Assembly (NCBI RefSeq): GCF_000800455.1
Contig: NZ_CP007456.1
Location: 2,108,001 to 2,172,000 of the forward strand
DNA from: Bifidobacterium catenulatum PV20-2
GTDB lineage: Bacteria; Actinomycetota; Actinomycetes; Actinomycetales; Bifidobacteriaceae
Direction of reading: 5' to 3'
Length of the DNA stretch: 64,000 bases
A model generated the notes under the pieces. The model saw only the letters and a program-made list of their open reading frames with translations. It made no database searches and was not told the origin of the DNA. Positions 30,345 to 39,864 of the stretch are shown in pieces; within the stretch, counting starts at the first letter, position 1; every line of letters starts with the position of its first letter. The position numbers and the translations under genes were made by a program.

Positions 30345-30398
30345 AAACGGGCTGCGCGACGATGGCAGAAGCGATCACCATCATCGTGCAGCCCGTTT
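30345..30398 (-). terminator. Hairpin after kup
   Basis: AAACGGGCTGC pairs with GCAGCCCGTTT, with an additional internal GATG/CATC stem, just past the kup stop codon on the minus strand. Confidence 0.65.
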
Positions 30399-30409
30399 CA
30401 CGGCTTGTT

Positions 30410-32587
30410 TCACACACGCTTTAGCCGCGGAGGACGCTGAGTCGCGAGGAACAGCGGCTGTATCTCAATCAGTGGATTGTAAGGCGCAAGGCCGAACCAT
30501 TTGACCGGAGATCCCGCAAGACGACGGATCGCATACTTGATTTCCAAAGAAATCGCGCCACGCTGCGATACCTTCGACTCAGGCATAAGCGCCTTGTGAA
30601 TCAGCACATATCGAATCGGACCGATATTCGGATCAGCATCAAGCTTCGGATAACGGCTTTCCTGCTTCGGCAGATCTCCCGACTTCGACAAATCGTTCAT
30701 GATCTGATGAATGTAAGCCGGAATCGACTGAGAAACCTTGAAACCAAGCCGAATGCGAACACGGAACATGTAATCCGTGCCGAAATTCTCAACCGAATAC
30801 TCGCGAGTGAACGGCTCATCAGCGGTCTCGACAGAAACCGCCCACCAAGCGCGGGCACGTTTTGGATGGTCGGCGAAAATCGAGAAGAAGATATCGGTAT
30901 CGATACGCTTCATCTCCGGATCCGACGTGAGGTAAACGATATTGTCGGCAAAATACGGAATCGTATCGTCATCATGCAGCCGCTCCAGCACCGGCAGGCA
31001 CTCGGCGGGCTGCATATGACGACGCTGTGCACGTTCCAGCTTCGTGCCTTCGTTCCACGTATACATGACCAGCAGAATCGCGAAGGTAAGCAGCATTGTG
31101 AACCAGCCACCATGCAGGAACTTCGCCATGGAAGCGAAGAAAAACATGAACTGAATCGCAAGGAACAGCACGGTGAATACGACCGCTCCGATACGACGCC
31201 CTGAATGCCAGATGTAGACGGCAAGCAGAATGGTGGTGGTGATCATTGTGATGGTCAACGCCAGGCCATACGCCGCGGAAATATGCTCGGAATCGCGGAA
31301 TAGCGCCAAAACCAACAGCGTGGAAACGCAAAGCACCACATTGACCACAGGAATGTACAGCTGGCCGCGGGTACGGGCCGGGTAACGGACCTGAAGATGC
31401 GGCATCCAGTTCAGATGGGTGGCTTCAGACACCATCGTGAACGCGCCGGTGATCAATGCCTGCGAGGCGATAACGCCCGCGACCACGGAAAGCACGACGG
31501 CCACGTAACGCACGCTGGGCGTCATCATTTCGAAGAACGGGTTCAAACCGTGCGTGCGGGCATAAGCCGAATCATCCCAATGATTGAGCATCCATGCGCC
31601 TTGGCCGAAATAACAGAGCACAAGCGCGATTTTGATGAACGGCCACGTGAAATAGATGTTGCCACGTCCAACGTGACCCATGTCGGAATAAAGCGCTTCG
31701 GCACCGGTGGTTGACAGGAACACCGTACCCATGATGGCAAGACCAGCGGCATTATGGCTGCTGAACAGGAATCTGACACCGTACAAGGGGTTGAGCGCCG
31801 CGAACACGCCCCAATACTGACTGAGGTTCGCCAAGCCGACAACCGCTAGGAACGAGAACCATACAAGCACGACCGAACCGAACACCTTGCCGATACGCTC
31901 GGTGCCACGCGACTGCGCAGAGAACAGTATCAGAATGATGGCCGCGGTGATCATCAGGGTCAGCTGCTTGTTTTCGGTAAAAAGTTTTTCAAAAGCCGGT
32001 AGTGTTTCCAAGCCTTCCACTGCCGAGCTGATGGACACGGCTGGGGTAAGCACGGAATCGGCGAGGAACGCGGCACCGCCGAGCATGGCGGGAATCGCAA
32101 GCCATGCACCGTACTTTCGAATCAACGAGTACAGCGCGAAAATGCCGCCTTCGCCCTTGTTATCGATGCGCATGGCAATCAACACGTATTTGACAGTGGT
32201 GATGAGTGTGATTGACCAGAACACCAACGAAAGCACGCCGAGCACGGCCTCGTGGTCAGCGTGTGCGAGTCCGCCCTGCCCGTTGAGGAACGTCTGCATG
32301 GTGTACAGCGGCGAGGTGCCGATATCGCCATATACCACGCCCAACGCCACGATCGCCATGGCAGGCGTGATTTTGTTTGGCCCGGATTGCAGACGGCTCC
32401 ACCAGCGGCCGATGGGACCTTTGCTGGCCACCTGGTCAAGTTTGGCGGCCTCCTGCTGCTTCTCCTCGTGCTGCTTGATCAGCTCCTGTCGCTCTTCCTT
32501 GGTCAGCACCTTGTGCGAAACCTTCGGCGCCTGCGTGTATGTGGCTGCGTGAAACAGCGGCTCATCCTCGTTAGGCTCGTTAGCCAT
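30410..32587 (-). CDS. kup: KUP-family potassium uptake protein
   Basis: 725-aa K+ (H+ symport) transporter. The start at 32587 is preferred to an in-frame ATG at 32629 because GGAGGT precedes it. A charged cytosolic N-terminus of about 85 residues leads into the family signature A-L-G-V-V-Y-G-D-I-G-T-S-P-L-Y-T. About 12 membrane helices follow, including the N-K-G-E-G-G-I-F-A-L-Y and D-S-V-L-T-P-A-V-S-I-S-S-A-V-E-G motifs. A soluble C-terminal domain of about 170 residues comes last. It acts in the cytoplasmic membrane for potassium acquisition. There is no operon partner; it stands alone. Confidence 0.95.
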   Translation of the reverse strand: MANEPNEDEPLFHAATYTQAPKVSHKVLTKEERQELIKQHEEKQQEAAKLDQVASKGPIGRWWSRLQSGPNKITPAMAIVALGVVYGDIGTSPLYTMQTFLNGQGGLAHADHEAVLGVLSLVFWSITLITTVKYVLIAMRIDNKGEGGIFALYSLIRKYGAWLAIPAMLGGAAFLADSVLTPAVSISSAVEGLETLPAFEKLFTENKQLTLMITAAIILILFSAQSRGTERIGKVFGSVVLVWFSFLAVVGLANLSQYWGVFAALNPLYGVRFLFSSHNAAGLAIMGTVFLSTTGAEALYSDMGHVGRGNIYFTWPFIKIALVLCYFGQGAWMLNHWDDSAYARTHGLNPFFEMMTPSVRYVAVVLSVVAGVIASQALITGAFTMVSEATHLNWMPHLQVRYPARTRGQLYIPVVNVVLCVSTLLVLALFRDSEHISAAYGLALTITMITTTILLAVYIWHSGRRIGAVVFTVLFLAIQFMFFFASMAKFLHGGWFTMLLTFAILLVMYTWNEGTKLERAQRRHMQPAECLPVLERLHDDDTIPYFADNIVYLTSDPEMKRIDTDIFFSIFADHPKRARAWWAVSVETADEPFTREYSVENFGTDYMFRVRIRLGFKVSQSIPAYIHQIMNDLSKSGDLPKQESRYPKLDADPNIGPIRYVLIHKALMPESKVSQRGAISLEIKYAIRRLAGSPVKWFGLAPYNPLIEIQPLFLATQRPPRLKRV

Positions 32588-32810
32588 AACGCTACCTCCA
32601 AGTGGCGGGCCTTCCAACCCACTCCCCAAAATAAACGCAAAAAGGCACGTTAGGAGCCGTACGAAGTCTTGTCAAATCTTCACATTGTTTCTTGCGATTC
32701 TTGATCTCGAAAGAAGTAGACTTCCTGTGGGTTTTTTCCCTTTTGTTTTTCTCTTATTCTCTCTCATTTTCGGACAAATCGTTTCCGCTTTGCCGATTTT
32801 CGGAATTTGT

Positions 32811-33767
32811 TCAGATTCCGTACACTTCGCGCGTAGTCTTTCGTGTTGCCTGCGCGACTTCCGTCAGCGGTTTATCGAGATAATTCGCCAACGACTGCAG
32901 GGTGTAGGGGATCATGTACGGCGCGTTGGTGCGGCCACGATACGGCATCGGACTTAGGTAGGGGGCATCGGTTTCGACCATGACATGACTGAGCCCGACA
33001 ATGCGTGCCGACTCGCGGATACCATCGTTGCCCTTATAGCTGGATGTGCCCGAAAGACTGAGATACCAACCGTTTTCGCGCGCTATCTCACCCATTTCGG
33101 CATCACCGGAATAGCTGTGGAACACGGTCCGTTCGGGAGCGCCGTCCGCCAGCAACGTTTCGATAACTTCCTTATGCGAGTCACGGTCATGGATCTGCAT
33201 AGGCAGATTGAGTTCCTTGGCGAGCGCGATGTGCGCGCGGAAAGCTTCCCGCTGGAGTTCTTTGGCGGCTTCGCCGGTGCGGAAGAGATCCATGCCGGTT
33301 TCGCCTATGGCCACAACCTGATTGGGGTAAGTGATGGCAAGACGGTGTACTTCGGCCATGGCGTCTTCGAAGTTGGTGTCGTGCCAGGGTTTGTATTTGA
33401 GCGGAAGGCCGTCTGGTCCGGGCACTCCGCGATGACCGTGGAGCACGGATTCGTTGGGATGTATGGCGATGGCCGCGTGCACGGTTTGGGGGTGTTCACG
33501 TGCCATGTCGATGGCGGTCATGAGGTTCGGTAGTTCGCATCCGCAGTCGATGACGCCTTCGACGCCGACTTGTTGTGCTTGGTTCAGCAGTTCGTCGACG
33601 CTGTATACGGGGACTTCCGGTTGGCCTTTTTCTTGGGCTTCATGGCTCATGGCCCGCGAGAACGGCACGACGGACGCCACATGCGTGTGGTTGTCGATAA
33701 CGTGCGCGTTCTCGGGAAGTGGTTGCGGTGCTGGCGCCCAGCTGCGGTCACGATGGTGTTTGCTCAT
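32811..33767 (-). CDS. tatD: TatD-family metal-dependent hydrolase (DNase)
   Basis: 318 aa with a TIM-barrel amidohydrolase pattern: V-I-D-N-H-T-H-V (metal ligands His27/His29 region), I-D-C-G-C-E, A-I-H-P-N-E, A-I-G-E-T-G-M-D (Glu ligand), M-Q-I-H-D-R-D-S (His), F-H-S-Y-S-G-D (His) and V-E-T-D-A-P-Y-L (Asp). The family shows 3'-5' exonuclease or DNase activity and is linked to DNA repair and quality control. It is transcribed toward kup but separated from it by about 220 nt. Confidence 0.92.
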   Translation of the reverse strand: MSKHHRDRSWAPAPQPLPENAHVIDNHTHVASVVPFSRAMSHEAQEKGQPEVPVYSVDELLNQAQQVGVEGVIDCGCELPNLMTAIDMAREHPQTVHAAIAIHPNESVLHGHRGVPGPDGLPLKYKPWHDTNFEDAMAEVHRLAITYPNQVVAIGETGMDLFRTGEAAKELQREAFRAHIALAKELNLPMQIHDRDSHKEVIETLLADGAPERTVFHSYSGDAEMGEIARENGWYLSLSGTSSYKGNDGIRESARIVGLSHVMVETDAPYLSPMPYRGRTNAPYMIPYTLQSLANYLDKPLTEVAQATRKTTREVYGI

Positions 33768-33936
33768 GCCTCCAGCCTACGCTCGATGGCAGTCTTGCTT
33801 GATCGCAGGCTTTGGCGTGCGACTAGGCGTAGGCTCTTGTCTCAGCGCAGTTCAAGTGCGAAACAGAGCACGTCGTGCGCCGGTATGGTGCCGCGGATGT
33901 GAAGGTGATCGGGTTCACGGACAGTCAATCAACCGG

Positions 33937-36375
33937 TCAGCCGCGACGGCGAATCGCGAAGATTCGGGCGGAGGGACGCTTGGAGGTGGTTGCGTTCAGA
34001 CGAACCGTTTCCGGATCCATGCGTTCGATAGTCCATGGTTCGGCGTCCGGCGCATAATCGGGTTCGTCCGGATTCGGGAAGACCTGCTCGATGGTCTTGC
34101 CGGCTTCCAGCGGTATGTTCACCGAGGGGGTGCCTCCGCGACGCCATACGATGATGTAATCGGGTTTGTCTTCCTGCTGAGGCTGCTGGCTGTTCTGTTC
34201 GGCAGTCTGCTCGTTCCATGCGTTTTCGCCACGCACATACGCGTCGCGCATATCCGTTTCGACATGGCGCAAACCGACGGTAAGCCAATCGCCGTCGAAA
34301 TCGGGAAGTCCGGACGGCCAGAACGGCACCATATGCTGCTGATCGGCAAGTACACAACGATGTAAGGCGATGGCGTCACGAACGAGCGAAAGACGCGGCT
34401 CGGTCATGTGATCGATGAAACCAGACAGATACAATCTGCCGAGCACGCCCGTGGCAAGCGTGAAGACGGCCGTCTCATCGTCCATCTCCTGCTGGGCGTA
34501 GCTCCAATTCCCCTGCTGTTCCGGCAGAATCGTCATACCTGCGCCGGCCGCGATGGCCGCGTAAATCAGCGGATCGCACTGGTCGGAAGTGGATTGCAGA
34601 TCCAAGCGGGACAACTGCGCATAATCGGCACGCATGGCGCCGGAACCGCAATTTTCGATCATCACGTCCGGGTGACGGCGACGCAAATCGTCTAGCCAAT
34701 CCAAATATGCGCGGCAATGTTCAAACAAGCCGTCGCCAACGGATTCGGCATTCAAATCAGTGCCGACGCCGGGAGTGGTGTTGTAGTCGAACTTGAAGAA
34801 CACCGCGCCGAAATCGTCGATTAGACGGTCAACGGTACGTGTAACATGCTTGCGTGCTTCGGGGGAACGGAAATCAAGCAAATAACGACCCGAATCACAC
34901 ACACGCACGCCATGGCGTTGAAAGAACGCGGAATCCGGCAGCGTGCTTGCCAGCGGCGATTTCACGCCGATCACTTCAGGTTCGAGCCACAGGCCCAAGC
35001 CCATGCCGTGCGCACGGATGTTTTCGGCAAGACCACGCAAACCAGTGTCGCCGAAACGGTTGGTGGAGGCCTGCCATTCGCCGACCATGTCCCACCAGCC
35101 GCCGTCGGTGCTGTCGTACCAGCCGGCGTCGATGCAGAAAATATCCGCGCCAACGCTTGCCGCGCCTTCGATCAGCGGCAGCTCCTTCTCAATACGAGGA
35201 TCGCCAAACAGCGTATTCATGTAATCGTTGTAGATCACAAGACCCTGCGTACGTTCGAACTGCTTGATGCGGCCCAGTTCGCGGGCTTTGGCAATGCGTA
35301 ATGCGCGACGCTGCAACGTCATTTCGGCGACGGCCTGCTGCCAATCGCCTGCGGCAATGGCAAACGACACGGGAACCGACTCGAAATCGTTGCCTTCACC
35401 GAGATTGGTGAACCAGCCGTGATCCTGATATTCCGGGCCGAATGCACTGATGTGCAGACCGGGATCATCCTCACCGACCTCCCACTCCCACGGACCATTG
35501 TACTCGATCTGCCACATTACGGAGAAGTCGCGGGCACGGCGCATGGAACCCTCGACCTGTACGATACCGGCCGGTTCATGCACGCCCGTACTCCATGTGG
35601 AAGTGGAGCTCATGGCGAATCTCGAGCTGGACTGGCCTGGATTGATTTTCTGGTTGCGGTTACGCACCTGGGTGTCTCGCAGCGGGCGGACGCGCCAATC
35701 GTTTTCCACGGCCCAGGCGGCGTCACCCCAGAAAATATTCGAACGATGGATTTTGCCGCAGTTGACGCGCATGGGAACGGTCAGGTTCAGCGACGACACC
35801 GCTTCAATCGGCAGTTGTTTGGCGGACTGCAGACGCGTGTACGTGCGCACCGCAGAAAGATTAGGAAACGCTTCGAACACGGAGGTGACCACCAGGCCCT
35901 CATGCGGGTCGGCACAAACCGTTACGGGTGTGGGATTCACAGCAGAGGCAGCCGCATCGCGCTCACTGGCGGTCGGCTCGAATTCGCGGCCTTTCGGCTC
36001 AAGATCGGCATACGACGCGAACTGCGTGATCTCCAAACGGAACGGATCGTCGGAACCCTGCCCAGGCTCGGACGCGAGCGCGGAAACGAAGCGTAGCTTG
36101 CTGCCGGCGACCGTGGCAATCAATGCGAGACGGTTGTCTTGCGAACCGGTGTTCGCGGCGAGCACCTCCACGATCGGGCGGGGATCCTTTTCCACTACAG
36201 GCTTTCCATCGTCGGACAGGCGACCGTCAATGGGGATCATGCCTCGTCCTACAACGTTGCATAGGCGGACGGGAGAATCCCCTGCAATGTCGAACAGCAT
36301 GGACACCACACCGTTACCCCATTCGAGACGTCCATCCTGACGAGGAAGTAGGGGGTTCAACATGCTGGCTGCCAT
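33937..36375 (-). CDS. GH36 alpha-galactosidase
   Basis: 812-aa cytosolic enzyme (no signal peptide) that releases alpha-galactose from raffinose-family sugars, melibiose and related oligosaccharides. ATG 36375 is chosen because AAGGAG sits six bases upstream; another ATG two codons earlier is too close. An N-terminal beta-sandwich is followed by the barrel with D-I-F-C-I-D-A-G-W-Y, W-L-E-P-E, F-F-K-F-D-Y-N (nucleophile Asp530) and S-T-S-D-Q-C-D (acid/base Asp598). A C-terminal beta-domain of about 150 residues contains a low-complexity E/Q/N insert. The gene stands alone, with no adjacent transporter. Confidence 0.92.
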   Translation of the reverse strand: MAASMLNPLLPRQDGRLEWGNGVVSMLFDIAGDSPVRLCNVVGRGMIPIDGRLSDDGKPVVEKDPRPIVEVLAANTGSQDNRLALIATVAGSKLRFVSALASEPGQGSDDPFRLEITQFASYADLEPKGREFEPTASERDAAASAVNPTPVTVCADPHEGLVVTSVFEAFPNLSAVRTYTRLQSAKQLPIEAVSSLNLTVPMRVNCGKIHRSNIFWGDAAWAVENDWRVRPLRDTQVRNRNQKINPGQSSSRFAMSSTSTWSTGVHEPAGIVQVEGSMRRARDFSVMWQIEYNGPWEWEVGEDDPGLHISAFGPEYQDHGWFTNLGEGNDFESVPVSFAIAAGDWQQAVAEMTLQRRALRIAKARELGRIKQFERTQGLVIYNDYMNTLFGDPRIEKELPLIEGAASVGADIFCIDAGWYDSTDGGWWDMVGEWQASTNRFGDTGLRGLAENIRAHGMGLGLWLEPEVIGVKSPLASTLPDSAFFQRHGVRVCDSGRYLLDFRSPEARKHVTRTVDRLIDDFGAVFFKFDYNTTPGVGTDLNAESVGDGLFEHCRAYLDWLDDLRRRHPDVMIENCGSGAMRADYAQLSRLDLQSTSDQCDPLIYAAIAAGAGMTILPEQQGNWSYAQQEMDDETAVFTLATGVLGRLYLSGFIDHMTEPRLSLVRDAIALHRCVLADQQHMVPFWPSGLPDFDGDWLTVGLRHVETDMRDAYVRGENAWNEQTAEQNSQQPQQEDKPDYIIVWRRGGTPSVNIPLEAGKTIEQVFPNPDEPDYAPDAEPWTIERMDPETVRLNATTSKRPSARIFAIRRRG

Positions 36376-36657
36376 TGCCATCTCCTTCGCGCTTCGGATA
36401 CCGCCTGTTTATTAACGTGTATCGTTTGACGTACCTCCACTAGCTTAGACGGAAAACGAGGCATGGCGTGCATGCGTGTCTATAGGCATTCAGGAAACGT
36501 TCAGCAACAGGATTTCGGCAAATGCATTTTTCGGCAAAGCAAAGACGCAGTCATCGCACGAATCGCATGCGTGTTCCGCGAATCGCACGAGCATCGCGTG
36601 GGAAATCAAGCCAATCGAGTCAAATCAGCCCGAACGGATTAGACCAGCCGACTTTAA

Positions 36658-38460
36658 TCAGCCTAAGCCCTGATCAGACCTGATCATGGCGTATTGGGAG
36701 TCGTAGAGGCGATAGTAGGCGCCACGCTTGGCGAGCAGCTCGGCGTGGTTGCCTTGCTCTACGATCTGCCCATGGTCGATGTAGCAAATCACATCCGCGT
36801 TCTCGATGGTGGACAGCCGGTGCGCGATGATGAAGCTCGTACGCCCCTTCAGTAGGTGGTTCAATCCGGCCTGAAGCGCCTCTTCGGTACGGGTATCGAT
36901 ATTCGACGTGGCTTCGTCGAGAATCAGAATGCGAGGATCGGCTAACAGCACTCGCGCGAACGCAATCAACTGGCGCTGACCCGCGGAAAGCGTGGAACCA
37001 CGCTCCTCCACCACCGTGTCGTATCCGTTCGGCAAATCCATGATGAACTCGTGCGCATGCACCGCCCTCGCAGCCGCCTCGATCTCGGCATCGGTCGCAT
37101 CCAACTTGCCGTAACGAATGTTCTCACGCACATTGCCGGAGAAAATGAACGTATCTTGCAGCATGACGCCCATCTGCCGACGTAACGATTCCAACGTGAC
37201 CGAACGCACGTCATGCCCGTCAATCGTCACCGACCCTTCTGCAACGTCGTAAAAACGCGACAGCAGGTTGATGATCGTTGTTTTGCCGGCACCGGTCGGG
37301 CCGACCAACGCAACAGTACTGCCTGGCTCAACATGCAGATCGACCAGATTGAGAATATTGCGACCGTCAGGCTCGTAACGGAAGATAACATCGTTGAAAT
37401 CGACGCGGCCTTCGATTTGCGGCAGTTCGGTCGCGTCAGGCGCATTGCGGATCTCCGGCTGCACATCAAGCGTTTCGAAAATACGCTCAAGATATGCGGA
37501 ACAGGTGATCAGCTGATTGTAGAAATTGCCGATACTGATCACCGGATTCCAGAAATTATTCGCATACCCGACGAACGCGATCAGCACACCGGTGGAAACG
37601 TTCACCGCGCCGAAGCCCGTGACGCCCACATAGTAGATGAACGCGATCGTCATGACGGAAATGGTCTGGATGCCCGGCCACATGAGGAACTGGATGTGCA
37701 CGGCCTTCATCCACGAGGCGCGCACGTCGTTCTGCTGCTCCTGGAAGGTTTTGAACTGTGCGGCCTCCTGAGCGAAGGTCTGCGTGGTTTTCACGCCGGC
37801 GATCGACTCGTGGATGAACGCGTTGAGATTGCTCTGCTTGTTCGATAGCACTTGGTACGCGCGACGCTGGAAATGTTGCAATATCATCACCCACGCGATC
37901 AGAAACGGGAAGAGCACCAAGCTGAACAGCGCGAGCCTCCAATCGACCACAAACATGACCACCAGGGTGATCAGAAACGTGAACACGTCGGAAATCACGT
38001 TGATCAGACCGGAACTCAACGTGTCGGAAAGGGTGTTCACATAATTGACTACGCGAATCAGGATTTTGCCGTGCGGACGCGAATCGAAATAGCTGAACGG
38101 CAACGTTTGAATATGCGTGAAAATATCGCGACGCATATCTTTCAACATGAGCTGACCAACTCGAGTAATTTCAACGGTACGATAGCGCAATCCAAACTCA
38201 TAAATCACAATAAGCACGGCCATCAATCCCGTTAGTTCACCAAGTAAGGTGAGATTTTTCGACGGAATCGCACTATCGATCATGATTTTCGTCAAATATG
38301 GTACAACTACCGCAATGCAGCTCATCATTACGACGACGACGAGAATGCGTGCGATACGCGACATATATGGTTTTAAATAGACGCCGATACGCAGAATATC
38401 GTGCAGATTAATATGCTCTTCCAGCTCTTCGTCTTCACGGAATGTATTACGTTTTGCCAT
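36658..38460 (-). CDS. ABC exporter half-transporter (fused TMD-NBD)
   Basis: 600 aa. A six-helix ABC-transporter-type-1 membrane domain (residues about 30-330) is fused to an ATPase domain with V-G-P-T-G-A-G-K-T-T (Walker A), L-S-A-G-Q-R-Q (signature, Ala variant), I-L-I-L-D-E-A-T-S (Walker B) and I-A-H-R-L-S (H-loop). It is typical of heterodimeric multidrug or lipid exporters. The second half-transporter gene should be the one ending at 38491 just upstream on the same strand, but that partner has been split by the tet(W) cassette. This protein may therefore be orphaned unless it can homodimerise. Confidence 0.92.
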   Translation of the reverse strand: MAKRNTFREDEELEEHINLHDILRIGVYLKPYMSRIARILVVVVMMSCIAVVVPYLTKIMIDSAIPSKNLTLLGELTGLMAVLIVIYEFGLRYRTVEITRVGQLMLKDMRRDIFTHIQTLPFSYFDSRPHGKILIRVVNYVNTLSDTLSSGLINVISDVFTFLITLVVMFVVDWRLALFSLVLFPFLIAWVMILQHFQRRAYQVLSNKQSNLNAFIHESIAGVKTTQTFAQEAAQFKTFQEQQNDVRASWMKAVHIQFLMWPGIQTISVMTIAFIYYVGVTGFGAVNVSTGVLIAFVGYANNFWNPVISIGNFYNQLITCSAYLERIFETLDVQPEIRNAPDATELPQIEGRVDFNDVIFRYEPDGRNILNLVDLHVEPGSTVALVGPTGAGKTTIINLLSRFYDVAEGSVTIDGHDVRSVTLESLRRQMGVMLQDTFIFSGNVRENIRYGKLDATDAEIEAAARAVHAHEFIMDLPNGYDTVVEERGSTLSAGQRQLIAFARVLLADPRILILDEATSNIDTRTEEALQAGLNHLLKGRTSFIIAHRLSTIENADVICYIDHGQIVEQGNHAELLAKRGAYYRLYDSQYAMIRSDQGLG

Positions 38461-38490
38461 GGGTTTTCCTCCTTTCTTGCCTTAGCTGCG

Positions 38491-39657
38491 TCACGCTTCG
38501 AAACCATGGGAACGACCCGCTTGCAAGCCAAGCTGCTTGTAGTAGATCTCCCAATATCGGCCATGCGCGGCCACGAGTTCGTCATGCGTGCCGCGCTCCA
38601 CAATGCGGCCGTGTTCGAGCACAAGAATCAGATCGGAATCTTTCACCGATGAAATACGGTGCGCGATGGTGACGATGGTTTTCCGCTCGTCCAGCTCGCG
38701 CAGGTGACGTTGGATTTCCGCTTCCGTTTCCATATCGACGGCGCTGGTCGTATCGTCCATGATGAGGATCGACGGATTGTCCGCAAGCGCACGGGCGAGG
38801 CTCAGGCGCTGTTTTTGCCCGCCGGAAAGGCCGACGCCGCGCTCTCCAACCACGGTATCGTAACCTTCCGGCATGCTACGGATGAAGCCGTCCGCGCCAG
38901 CGATGGTGGCCATGCGGCGAATGTACTGTTCGTCGTATTCGCGCTGTTCGCCCACACCGAAGCTGATGTTGCCGCCAATGGTGTCGGAGAACAGGAACGT
39001 GTCTTGCGCGACGACGCAGACTTGCGAGCGCAGTGCGGCAAGCGGCCAGTCTCGCGCGTCGACGCCGTCGATGAGCACATGGCCTTCGGTGGGGTCGTAG
39101 AAGCGGGAGATGAGGTTGACAAGGGTGGATTTGCCCGCGCCGGTTTCGCCGAGAATGCCAAGTTTGGCACCTGCCGGAACATGGAAATCCACGTCTTCAA
39201 GCACGGGGGTGTTCGGTTCGTCGGGGAAGGCGAAGCTGACATGCTGGAAGTCGATGCTTCCGGCGATGCGGGTCGTGTTAGTCGTTACCTGTGTTGTCTG
39301 CGCCGCTTGTGTCGCCGACGTTGTAAACGTCGCCTGCGATTGCGAGATGTTGCCAGTTGCATCGTTTGCACCGTTGGCATTGTTGGCGTTGTTCGCATTC
39401 GTAGTCGCGGTATTCGCTTTTGCGCCGACTCCCGGCTTTTCCGTGATGTGCGACTGAGAGGTGAGCAGTTTGCGGATTTTGATGCAGGATGCGTTGAAAC
39501 GCTGCCAGTCGTTGATCAGCCATCCGGATTGGCGCACCGGCCCGTCGATCATCCACAGGTAGGAATTGAACGCCACGAGATCGCCAAGCGTCATGCGCCC
39601 GGTGATCACCAGGAATCCGCCGAGGCCGAGCGTGATCAGCTGCAGCGAGAATCCCAA
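38491..39657 (-). pseudogene. ABC exporter, 3' part (interrupted by tet(W) cassette)
   Basis: The C-terminal part of the partner half-transporter, about 388 codons from the last membrane helices (L-G-L-G-G-F-L-V-I-T-G-R-M-T-L-G-D-L-V) through a linker with an Asn/Ala/Thr-rich insert to a complete ATPase domain. That domain has G-E-T-G-A-G-K-S-T (Walker A), L-S-G-G-Q-K-Q (signature), I-L-I-M-D-D-T-T-S (Walker B) and I-A-H-R-I-S (H-loop). The N-terminal part is at 43791-44576 in the same orientation. There is no promoter or start for this piece except what the inserted DNA supplies, so the transporter is presumably inactivated. Confidence 0.9.
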
Positions 39658-39712
39658 TCCGTCTGCTTATGTGTGATAAAGAAGCAATAGAAGTGCAAAA
39701 AATTTTGCCGTT

Positions 39713-39745
39713 CCTATCCGACACTTGGCCATTGTGTCGGATAGG
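39713..39745 (-). terminator. tet(W) terminator
   Basis: CCTATCCGACAC pairs with GTGTCGGATAGG. On the minus strand it is followed shortly by a TTTT tract, about 120 nt after the tet(W) stop. Confidence 0.8.
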
Positions 39746-39864
39746 TCGGGCGGTTATTCGGGCAAGTCAATCTTGCCGACAAAGCTGTAATAAATCTTCC
39801 TTACTATATTCCATTGTTACCCTCCATAACTTCTGATTGTTGCCGTCTTGACGATTATGTATCT